A DNA stretch of 13,794 nucleotides from an uncultured Eubacteriales bacterium (lineage in GTDB: Bacteria > Bacillota > Clostridia > Oscillospirales > Oscillospiraceae): the NCBI GenBank assembly GCA_900556935.1, contig USQL01000059.1, positions 1 to 13,794 on the forward strand, in the 5' to 3' direction. Numbering within the stretch: the stretch's first letter is position 1; each line of letters opens with the position of its first letter. The notes beneath the pieces were generated by a model. The model did no database searches and had not been told where the DNA came from. It saw nothing but the letters and a program-made list of their open reading frames with translations. The translations under genes were made by a program, and so were the position numbers. This document shows, piece by piece, positions 1 through 5,213 of the stretch.

Positions 1-57
1 ACCGCCCTCATCAGTCAGGGCTGCGCCCTGCCAGCTTCCCCGGAGGGGAAGCTTTTT
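1..57. repeat. Palindromic intergenic repeat, partial at window edge
   Basis: Two hairpins stand side by side: CAGGGC/GCCCTG (16-21 with 25-30), then AGCTTCCCC/GGGGAAGCT (33-41 with 45-53), followed by a T run at 53-57. The order CCCTCA..CAGTCAG..CCAGCTTCCCC..GGGGAAGC is the same as the reverse complement of 9061-9105, so this is a second, inverted copy of the same repeat family. The second hairpin plus T run could end transcription of a gene left of the window. The left boundary cannot be seen. Confidence 0.65.
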
Positions 58-63
58 GCCCCC

Positions 64-92
64 TTGCAAGCCGCCTTCAAAAAGACTATACT
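64..92 (+). promoter_or_regulatory. Sigma-A-type promoter of TCS-1
   Basis: A -35 box TTGCAA (64-69) is followed by a 17-base spacer and a -10 box TATACT (87-92). Transcription would start near 99, giving a leader of about 80 bases before the response regulator. The -10 matches five of six consensus bases and the -35 four of six. No other good promoter was seen in 1-178. Confidence 0.55.
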
Positions 93-178
93 ATCCCCAT
101 GGAAATCGCCAGTTTCGTTTCGGTTTAGGATGATACCATATGCTTTGTAAAAAAGCAAGCGCAAAAGGGGGTAAACCA

Positions 179-853
179 ATGTTTCACATCTTGGTGGCGG
201 ATGACGATAAGAATACCCGGCGGCTGATGCAGGCGGTGCTGGAGGCGGATGGGTATACCGTGACCACGGCCTGTGACGGGGAAGAGGCTTTGGCGGTGCT
301 GGACCGGGAGCACATTGATTTGGTGGTGCTGGATATTATGATGCCCAATATGGATGGCTACGCCTTTACCAAAACGCTGCGGGAGGCCAACAACGATATG
401 CCCATTCTGATGGTCTCGGCAAAGCAGCTGTCCGAGGACCGGAAAAAGGGCTTTTTGGTGGGCACCGACGACTATATGACCAAGCCTGTGGATACCGAGG
501 AGATGCTGCTGCGCATCAAGGCCCTGCTTCGGCGGGCCAAGATTGTCAGCGAGCGGAAAATTGAAATCGGGGAGATGGTCCTGGACTACGATTCCCTGAC
601 GGTGACCAGGGGCAAGGAGCGGCAGGAGCTTCCCCAGAAGGAGTTTCTGCTTTTGTATAAGCTTCTGTCCTATCCCGGCAAGATTTTTACCCGCATCCAG
701 CTGATGGATGAAATCTGGGGCATGGACTCCGATACGGGCTGGGAGACGGTGACGGTGCACATCGGCCGGCTCCGGAAGCGCTTTGAGGGCTGCAAGGAGT
801 TTGAGATTGTCTCCGTCCGGGGACTTGGCTACAAGGCGGTGAAGAAGGTATGA
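179..853 (+). CDS. OmpR/PhoB-family response regulator (TCS-1)
   Basis: A DNA-binding response regulator of 224 residues and normal family length. The receiver domain (about 2-115) has the acidic cluster DDD at 8-10, the phospho-acceptor Asp52 in VVLDIMMP, a Ser in MVSAK at the switch position and Lys102 in TKPVD. A winged-helix output domain follows (about 128-222), with the typical ETVTVHIGRLRKRF and VRGLGYKA segments. The ATG at 179 is preferred over the in-frame ATG at 140 because it follows a GGGGG-type ribosome binding site and starts directly at the receiver strand FHILVADDD. Its stop overlaps the start of the kinase (ATGA), so the two are translationally coupled and are almost certainly a cognate pair. 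Its target genes are not evident. It is not clearly linked to the dehydratase locus, which has its own promoter and LysR. Confidence 0.95.
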   Translation: MFHILVADDDKNTRRLMQAVLEADGYTVTTACDGEEALAVLDREHIDLVVLDIMMPNMDGYAFTKTLREANNDMPILMVSAKQLSEDRKKGFLVGTDDYMTKPVDTEEMLLRIKALLRRAKIVSERKIEIGEMVLDYDSLTVTRGKERQELPQKEFLLLYKLLSYPGKIFTRIQLMDEIWGMDSDTGWETVTVHIGRLRKRFEGCKEFEIVSVRGLGYKAVKKV

Positions 854-1914
854 ACGAGCCCAGACGGGGCCGCATGACCCTGACGCTGATTCTGTCCGGC
901 TGTGTGTTCCTGGTGATTTTGGTGACGGTGCTGCTCATTGGCATCGCCCTGGTGATTGCGGACCAGACGGGGCTCCTCGGCCGGTGGATGGAGCACGCCA
1001 GCCTTCTAAGGTTTTTCCTGATCATCGCCGCCATGAGCCTGGTGTGCGGTACCTTAATCGCCCTGTTTCTGGGCAGCGTCCCCCTGCGGTCCATGAACAA
1101 GATGACCGAGGGCCTCCATAGGCTTGCATCGGGAGACTACAAGGCCCATATTGAGCCCAAGGGGGTTCTTTGCGTGATTGCCCCGGTGCGGGACATGGTG
1201 GAGTCCTTCAACGCCACCGCCGCGGAGCTGGAGGGGACGGAGATGCTCCGCTCGGATTTTATCAACAACTTCTCCCATGAGTTCAAAACCCCCATTGTGT
1301 CCATCGCGGGGTTTGCCGGGCTTTTAAAGCAGGGAAACTTAAGCCGGGAGGAGCAGCTGGAATACCTGGACATCATCGAGAGCGAAAGCCGCCGCCTGGC
1401 CCAGATGGCCACCAATGTGCTCAATATGACCAAGGTGGAAAACCAGACCATCCTGACGGATGTGACCACCTTCAACCTCTCCGAGCAGCTGCGGACCTGT
1501 GTGCTGCTGCTGGAGCGGAAGTGGGAAACCAAAAATCTGGAAATGAACCTGGAGCTGGAGGAGCACATGATTTCCGGCAACCAGGAGCTATTAAAGCACG
1601 TGTGGGTAAACCTATTGGACAACGCCATTAAGTTCTCCCCGAAGGGCCAGACCGTGGAAATTTCCGCCGCGGAGGAGGAGGGGCGCATCGCCGTGTCCAT
1701 CTGCAATACCGGCTCCTTCATCCCCAAGGAGCAGCAGGAGGCCATCTTCCGCAAGTTCTACCAGGCCGACCGCTCCCACAACACCGAGGGCAACGGCATT
1801 GGCCTGGCGGTGGTCAAGCGGGTGGTGGAGCTCCACGGGGGCACCGTAGCCGTGGAGAGCAACCCGGCCTTTACAAAGTTTACGGTGGTTTTGCCGAAAA
1901 AACAGCAGATTTAA
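850..1914 (+). CDS. Sensor histidine kinase with very short external loop (TCS-1)
   Basis: A membrane histidine kinase of 354 residues. Two hydrophobic helices (about 10-38 and 53-78) are separated by only about 15-20 residues, so there is almost no extracellular sensor domain. This is the layout of intramembrane-sensing kinases. A HAMP-like linker follows (about 78-130). The dimerisation/phospho-acceptor segment has FSHEFKTP with His143, and the ATPase domain has the N box NLLDNAIKFS, an F box FRKFYQADRS and the G2 box GNGIGLAVV. The usual DxGxG of the G1 box reads NTGS, so its aspartate is replaced by asparagine; whether this lowers ATP binding cannot be told from sequence. There is no separate ribosome binding site: the ATG overlaps the regulator stop by four bases. 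A terminator-like hairpin follows at 1944. Confidence 0.94.
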   Translation: MNEPRRGRMTLTLILSGCVFLVILVTVLLIGIALVIADQTGLLGRWMEHASLLRFFLIIAAMSLVCGTLIALFLGSVPLRSMNKMTEGLHRLASGDYKAHIEPKGVLCVIAPVRDMVESFNATAAELEGTEMLRSDFINNFSHEFKTPIVSIAGFAGLLKQGNLSREEQLEYLDIIESESRRLAQMATNVLNMTKVENQTILTDVTTFNLSEQLRTCVLLLERKWETKNLEMNLELEEHMISGNQELLKHVWVNLLDNAIKFSPKGQTVEISAAEEEGRIAVSICNTGSFIPKEQQEAIFRKFYQADRSHNTEGNGIGLAVVKRVVELHGGTVAVESNPAFTKFTVVLPKKQQI

Positions 1915-1943
1915 GAAAATAGGCACATAGAAAAACGCAAAAA

Positions 1944-1993
1944 CTGTCATTGCGCGCCGGCACCCACGCTGGTCGCAATGACAGGTTGTTTTT
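1944..1993 (+). terminator. Hairpin plus T-rich tail after TCS-1
   Basis: Perfect 11-base arms CTGTCATTGCG (1944-1954) and CGCAATGACAG (1974-1984) enclose a partly paired centre (CCGGC with GCTGG, one G-T pair), followed by TTGTTTTT. This fits a rho-independent terminator for the two-component operon. The arm core CATTGC recurs in the hairpin at 3596-3644, so it may also be a dispersed palindromic repeat that came to serve as a terminator. Confidence 0.7.
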
Positions 1994-2023
1994 AAGTGGG
2001 CGGACCCACGGGGGGATTTGGCA

Positions 2024-2042
2024 TTTTCTACAAGATTGCATC
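2024..2042. promoter_or_regulatory. Candidate operator, copy 1 of a 19-base motif
   Basis: TTTTCTACAAGATTGCATC agrees at 15 of 19 positions with 5159-5177 upstream of the paralogous dehydratase. No other close copy was noticed. It lies about 100 bases upstream of the dehydratase-1 promoter. Binding by the LysR protein at 4133-5083 is inference only. Confidence 0.35.
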
Positions 2043-2124
2043 CGCTGAATTATTCATTGTGCCGACGTGATAATTTTTTTGATTACGGAATCTGTTTTTT
2101 GAATAGCCCTGGTGAAAAATCGGA

Positions 2125-2153
2125 TTGACTGTCACTTCCGCACAAGCTATACT
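2125..2153 (+). promoter_or_regulatory. Sigma-A-type promoter of dehydratase 1
   Basis: The boxes are TTGACT (2125-2130), a 17-base spacer and TATACT (2148-2153), each matching five of six consensus bases. Transcription would start near 2160 and give a leader of about 85 bases. That leader contains a GC-rich stretch (CCCGG..CCGGG near 2187-2204) able to form a small hairpin. The rest of the 332-base spacer 1915-2246 holds the terminator at 1944, a small GTGGG/CCCAC hairpin at 1996-2009 and the 19-base motif at 2024. No gene was seen in it. Confidence 0.75.
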
Positions 2154-2232
2154 TGTTCTTATCGGAAGAAATTGTTGGTTTTGCATCCCGGTGTTCCTCC
2201 GGGGGCGGAATCAGGCCGAACGATCAAGTAAA

Positions 2233-2249
2233 AAGGAGTGTTTGCTTTG
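2233..2249 (+). promoter_or_regulatory. Ribosome binding site that fixes a TTG start
   Basis: AAGGAG at 2233-2238 stands eight bases before TTG at 2247. The in-frame GTG at 2238 overlaps this site and so cannot be its start. Starting at TTG gives MKITKVEP, which lines up with MKVTSLEL at the start of the paralog at 5214. Confidence 0.8.
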
Positions 2250-3362
2250 AAAATCACCAAGGTAGAACCCATTATGACCGGGTGGAGACGGCTTTTTGTA
2301 AAGGTTTATACGGACGAGGGCATCGTGGGTGTCGGCGAGGGCGGCAACTGGGGCTTTCGGGAGGCCATGGTCGGCGCGGTCCACCGGATGGAAGAGCCGC
2401 TGCTGGGCCAGGACCCCATGCGCATTGAGTACCTGAACAGCGAGCTATATTCCCGCTTCAAGTTCGGCGGTACCGCCATCTGCGGCGCCATCTCCGCCAT
2501 CGACATCGCCCTGTGGGATATCAAGGGAAAGTACTACAATATGCCCATCTACCAGATGCTGGGCGGCGCCGTCCGGGACAAAATCCGGCTGTGGGGCGTG
2601 GTGCGGGGGAAGAATATCCCCGAGAGCGTGAAATGCGCCAAGCAGCTGAAAGCGGAGGGTTACACCTGCATCCGCCTGAATCCCACCAATATTGCCGAGG
2701 CCACCGGCACCTTTGCCCGCCGGGAGGCTGCCATGAGCGAGATGATTCACGCCGTCCGGGAGGCCGTGGGCCTGGACGTGGACATTGGCTGCGAAATCCA
2801 CCGCTCCCTCCAGCCCCACGAGAGCATCGCTTTGATGAAGCTGATTGAGGACTGCAACCTTCTGTTCTTTGAGGACCCCATTAACTACGAAAATTACAAT
2901 ACCCTCCAGGCCGTGGCCCGGAAGGCTGCGGCACCCATCGGTGTGGGGGAGCGGAGCTTCTGCATCCAGGATGTGGACATGCTGCTGCGGGAGGACAATG
3001 TAAGCTTCCTGCGGCCGGACGTGTGCATCATGGGCGGCATCACCGGCTGCAAGAAGGCGGCCGCCATCGCCGAGAGCCACTATGTAAACGTCATCCCCCA
3101 TATCGCCACCGGCAGCATCAATATCGCGGCCAGCCTGCATCTATCCGCCGCCATCCCCAACTTTGAGGTCATGGAGACCTGCCCCGCCCCCGGGGAGTGG
3201 GAGAAGATTCAGCAGGAAATCAAGACCCCCTTCGTGATTGAGAACGGTTATATGCTTCTGCCGGAGGGCCCGGGCCTGGGCGTGGAGCTGCGGGAGGATA
3301 TCCTGGAAACCGCTCCCTACCACGAGTGGACCTGGAATCTGAGCTACAACGAATATAAGTAA
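2247..3362 (+). CDS. Mandelate racemase/enolase superfamily dehydratase, DgoD-like (paralog 1)
   Basis: A cytoplasmic enzyme of 371 residues, expected to abstract the proton next to the carboxylate of an acid sugar and lose water. The N-terminal capping domain (about 1-120) carries the family segments GQDPMRIE and AIDIALWDIKGK. The barrel (about 125-340) has metal ligands Glu183, Glu209 (FFEDP) and Glu235 (GVGER), with His185 and His285 placed exactly as the catalytic pair of E. coli galactonate dehydratase DgoD as I remember its numbering; Asp258 sits in RPDVC. Differences from DgoD are Glu for Asp at 183 and Arg143 (IRLN) where DgoD has Lys. Members of this subgroup share chemistry but differ in substrate, so galactonate itself is not established. 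It starts at TTG, has its own promoter and is followed directly by a broken hydrolase gene. It is a clear paralog of the gene at 5214. Confidence 0.88.
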   Translation: MKITKVEPIMTGWRRLFVKVYTDEGIVGVGEGGNWGFREAMVGAVHRMEEPLLGQDPMRIEYLNSELYSRFKFGGTAICGAISAIDIALWDIKGKYYNMPIYQMLGGAVRDKIRLWGVVRGKNIPESVKCAKQLKAEGYTCIRLNPTNIAEATGTFARREAAMSEMIHAVREAVGLDVDIGCEIHRSLQPHESIALMKLIEDCNLLFFEDPINYENYNTLQAVARKAAAPIGVGERSFCIQDVDMLLREDNVSFLRPDVCIMGGITGCKKAAAIAESHYVNVIPHIATGSINIAASLHLSAAIPNFEVMETCPAPGEWEKIQQEIKTPFVIENGYMLLPEGPGLGVELREDILETAPYHEWTWNLSYNEYK

Positions 3363-3366
3363 GCGG

Positions 3367-3573
3367 AGCTTTGCCAAAACATTGGTCATCACCGGCGAAG
3401 AGGACCCCCTGTGTGAGGAGGCGGAGGCCTTTGCCCTGCGGCTGATTCGCGCGGGGGTCGAGGTGACGGCCCGCCGCTTCCCCGGGGAGGGACACGCCTT
3501 CGTCATTTACCGCCGCGGCGCGTACATGGAGGCCACCCGCCTGATTCAGCGCTTCATCCGTCAGAATCTGTAG
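3367..3573 (+). pseudogene. C-terminal remnant of an alpha/beta-hydrolase (HSL/esterase type)
   Basis: About 68 codons, ending at 3573, match only the last part of the hormone-sensitive-lipase-like hydrolase family. They cover the strand before the catalytic Asp (LVITGEEDPL), a helix, the AGVEVTARRFP strand, the catalytic-His segment GEGHAFV and the final helix. The core with the nucleophile elbow (GDSAGG) and the oxyanion HGG is missing, and the fragment begins a few bases after the dehydratase stop in another frame. There is no convincing ribosome binding site; the TTG at 3382 is the nearest possible start. It resembles the minus-strand remnant at 3722-4032 residue by residue (TLVxT..D.LC.E.E.FAL.L..AGV.VT..RFP). 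It is probably a deletion relic of an esterase once in this operon. A translated 63-residue peptide is less likely. Confidence 0.75.
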
Positions 3574-3580
3574 GGCAGGG

Positions 3581-3659
3581 AAGAGACTGCACAAAAACGC
3601 TGCCATTGCGGGCACCGACGTTGCCGGTGGGCAATGGCAGCGTTACCAAACAGTCTCTT
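3581..3659. repeat. Long interrupted palindrome, possibly terminator or MITE-like
   Basis: Perfect 14-base arms AACGCTGCCATTGC (3596-3609) and GCAATGGCAGCGTT (3631-3644) lie inside outer nine-base arms AAGAGACTG (3581-3589) and CAGTCTCTT (3651-3659). CACCG/CGGTG pairs in the centre. The whole 79 bases can fold into one broken stem on either strand. It follows the hydrolase remnant and shares the CATTGC core and general build with the hairpin at 1944. It could stop transcription from the first dehydratase, although no clean T run follows the inner stem. Confidence 0.65.
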
Positions 3660-3676
3660 TCTCTTTTGCCGCAAAT

Positions 3677-3739
3677 TGTCAGGATTGCTTCCAATCTTGA
3701 CAGTGTGGGCGGGAAATTGTATTATAATTTGGAAGCAAT
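3677..3739. promoter_or_regulatory. Nested inverted repeats around an orphan promoter
   Basis: TGTCAGGATTG (3677-3687) and CAATCTTGACA (3692-3702) pair with one mismatch around a CTTC loop. The second arm contains the -35 box. ATTGCTTCCAA (3684-3694) and TTGGAAGCAAT (3729-3739) form a perfect 11-base inverted repeat that brackets the whole promoter. Either set could be an operator for a dimeric or tetrameric regulator. Confidence 0.5.
3697..3725 (+). promoter_or_regulatory. Strong sigma-A-type promoter without an adjacent gene
   Basis: The boxes are a perfect TTGACA (3697-3702), a 17-base spacer and TATTAT (3720-3725, five of six). The start would be near 3732. The next + strand gene is lysR at 4133, so a transcript would have a leader of about 400 bases that is antisense to the hydrolase remnant. 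It may drive lysR, or be left over from a lost gene. Confidence 0.65.
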
Positions 3740-4032
3740 GTAATCCATCAGCCGCTTTTGCCCCTCCTGCCACTGGCAGACCTGGTTTACAACGAAGCCG
3801 TGGATGCTGTCCGGGAACCGCTGCACGGTTACGCAGACCCCGGCCTGGGCAAGCTTCAGGGCGAATTGTTCCCCCTCCAGGCACAGGCTGTCCAGCCCGG
3901 CGGTGAGGACCAGGGTATCCGGGAACGGGGCCAGAAGCGCCTCGGGCGCGTACAGGGGGCTTACGTATTTGCGGGGTCCGCCCCAAAATCCTTGGCGTGT
4001 TCCACCGCCCACAGGACCGCGTCCCAGCATTT
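3722..4032 (-). pseudogene. Alpha/beta-hydrolase gene broken by an internal deletion
   Basis: Read on the minus strand, a first piece in one frame (about 4032-3962, CWDAVLWAVEHAKDFGADP) matches the helix that normally comes just before the nucleophile elbow of HSL-type hydrolases. It stops at TAA straight after DPANT. A second piece in another frame (about 3970-3722) continues KYVSPLYAPE, then TLVLTAGLDSL with the catalytic Asp and DSIHGFV with the catalytic His, and runs to a natural-looking C-terminus. The part between, with GDSAGG, is absent, and the N-terminal third is also gone. The junction at about 3962-3975 is therefore an internal deletion with a frameshift. No intact product is possible. 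It lies antisense to the lysR leader. The spacer 3574-4132 holds this relic, the palindrome at 3581 and the promoter at 3697, and no intact gene. Confidence 0.8.
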
Positions 4033-4132
4033 TTTGATTTTCCAAAAGCATACCACGTTTTTCCAAAATTTACGAATCAAACCATGTAATCCCAGAATCA
4101 ATTTTTCTGATAGCAGCAAGGAGGAACCATCC

Positions 4133-5083
4133 ATGACGCTGGACAAGCTGGACTACGTTTTGGCGTTGGCGGAGGAGCGCAACATGCGCCGGGCCGCGGC
4201 CAAGCTCTATATTTCCCAGCCGGGGCTCACCGCCTATATCAATAAGCTGGAGGACTACCTGGGGGTCAAGCTCTTTGACCGCACCAAGACCCCCATCCAG
4301 GTCACGGAGGCGGGGTCCCTGTATATCTCCAAAATGAAGGAGCTGCAGCAGAGTGAAACCGTTCTGCGCAGCCAGCTCATGGACATGGGGGCCCAGCGCC
4401 GGACCTTCCATATCGGCATCGGCATGACCCGGGGCAGCCAGTGGCTCCCGGTGCTGCTGCCGGAGTTTCAGAAGCTCCACCCGGACGTGTCCATCCGCAT
4501 CGAGGAGAGCAGCATTCCGGCCCTGGAAAGCGGCGTGGCCAACGGCTCCGTGGACGTGGCCTTCGGCGGCTTCAATATGGCCTTTCCGGAGCTTTGCTAC
4601 GAGGTTTTGCGGGAGGAGCTGATTTACTGCATCGTTCCCCGGACCGCTCCCTGCGCCCGGGACCTTCCCAGCCACATGGCAACCGTCTATCACCCGACGA
4701 AAATCGAGGCTTCGGCGCTGAAGGACATGACCTTCCTGACCCCTTCGCCCATCAACGGCTTCTTCCAGTTCACCCAGAATTTGCAGCAGCAGTTTAACCT
4801 CCACCCCAAGGACACCATCCCCATGAGCAATCTGGATACGGCCTACCGTCTGGCCGCCCTCGGCTGCGGGGCGCTTATTATCAACGCCTTCGATTTCCAC
4901 CGCCAGTATCCCCAGCTGGATACCAAGCTTGCCTTCTTCCTGCTGGGCGACACCCCCTGCTACCGGCTCTCTCGCATGGTCTACCGGCCCAATACCGCCA
5001 ACAGCGACCTGATTTTGGACCTGAAGGACATCGTTTACCGGAAGCTGCTTCCTATCCTTTCTGAGGGATGCCCCCATATCTAA
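4133..5083 (+). CDS. LysR-family transcriptional regulator
   Basis: A cytoplasmic regulator of 316 residues, normal for the family. The N-terminal winged helix (about 1-60) has the signature MRRAAAKLYISQPGLTAYIN followed by KLEDYLGVKLFDRT. A linker helix (about 63-88) leads to the periplasmic-binding-protein-like effector domain (about 90-300), beginning HIGIGMTRGSQWLPVLLPEF. The ATG at 4133 has AAGGAGG eight bases upstream (4118-4124) and begins at the usual LysR N-terminus. The reading frame stays open further upstream only because it runs antisense to the hydrolase remnant. It lies between the two dehydratase genes and before the permease, so it is the likely local activator responding to a substrate or pathway intermediate; this is inferred from position. 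A strong terminator follows its stop. Confidence 0.93.
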   Translation: MTLDKLDYVLALAEERNMRRAAAKLYISQPGLTAYINKLEDYLGVKLFDRTKTPIQVTEAGSLYISKMKELQQSETVLRSQLMDMGAQRRTFHIGIGMTRGSQWLPVLLPEFQKLHPDVSIRIEESSIPALESGVANGSVDVAFGGFNMAFPELCYEVLREELIYCIVPRTAPCARDLPSHMATVYHPTKIEASALKDMTFLTPSPINGFFQFTQNLQQQFNLHPKDTIPMSNLDTAYRLAALGCGALIINAFDFHRQYPQLDTKLAFFLLGDTPCYRLSRMVYRPNTANSDLILDLKDIVYRKLLPILSEGCPHI

Positions 5084-5096
5084 GATAATATATTGT

Positions 5097-5139
5097 CCCC
5101 TCGCAATCAAAAAAAGTGATTGCGAGGGGTATTTTTATT
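5097..5139 (+). terminator. Rho-independent terminator after lysR
   Basis: Perfect 13-base arms CCCCTCGCAATCA (5097-5109) and TGATTGCGAGGGG (5117-5129) enclose a seven-base A-rich loop, followed by TATTTTTATT. It separates lysR from dehydratase 2, which therefore needs its own promoter. Confidence 0.88.
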
Positions 5140-5142
5140 GAT

Positions 5143-5171
5143 TTGACGTTTCCTGACGTTTTCTATAAGAT
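5143..5171 (+). promoter_or_regulatory. Promoter of dehydratase 2 with tandem TGACGTTTYC repeat
   Basis: The boxes are TTGACG (5143-5148), a 17-base spacer and TAAGAT (5166-5171, four of six). TGACGTTTCC (5144-5153) is directly repeated as TGACGTTTTC (5154-5163), one helical turn apart, across the -35 box and spacer. Such spacing suits an activator or repressor bound to one face of the DNA. Confidence 0.5.
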
Positions 5172-5177
5172 AATATC
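5159..5177. promoter_or_regulatory. Candidate operator, copy 2 of a 19-base motif
   Basis: TTTTCTATAAGATAATATC matches the motif at 2024-2042 at 15 of 19 positions. It covers the -10 box here, so a protein bound to it would compete with RNA polymerase, whereas copy 1 is far upstream of its promoter. Confidence 0.35.
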
Positions 5178-5213
5178 GATTCAAGCCAATGGATTTATAA
5201 GGAGGTTCTTTTC

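Noticed and set aside
2238..2246. GTG at 2238 as start of dehydratase 1
   Set aside because: It overlaps the only ribosome binding site; TTG at 2247 has correct spacing and aligns with the paralog.
2160..2246. Attenuator or riboswitch in the leader of dehydratase 1
   Set aside because: Only one small GC-rich hairpin without a T run is visible, and no alternative pairing or leader peptide was found.
2153..2428. 91-codon + strand open frame overlapping the start of dehydratase 1
   Set aside because: It has no ribosome binding site, its composition is a frame-shadow of the dehydratase, and it begins at the predicted -10 box.
3758..4132. In-frame 125-codon N-terminal extension of the LysR protein
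   Set aside because: It is the antisense of the hydrolase remnant, has no LysR-like sequence, and the ATG at 4133 has an ideal AAGGAGG site and the normal family N-terminus.
4070..5110. 346-codon minus-strand open frame opposite lysR
   Set aside because: It is an antisense shadow and runs through the lysR terminator without its own translation signals.
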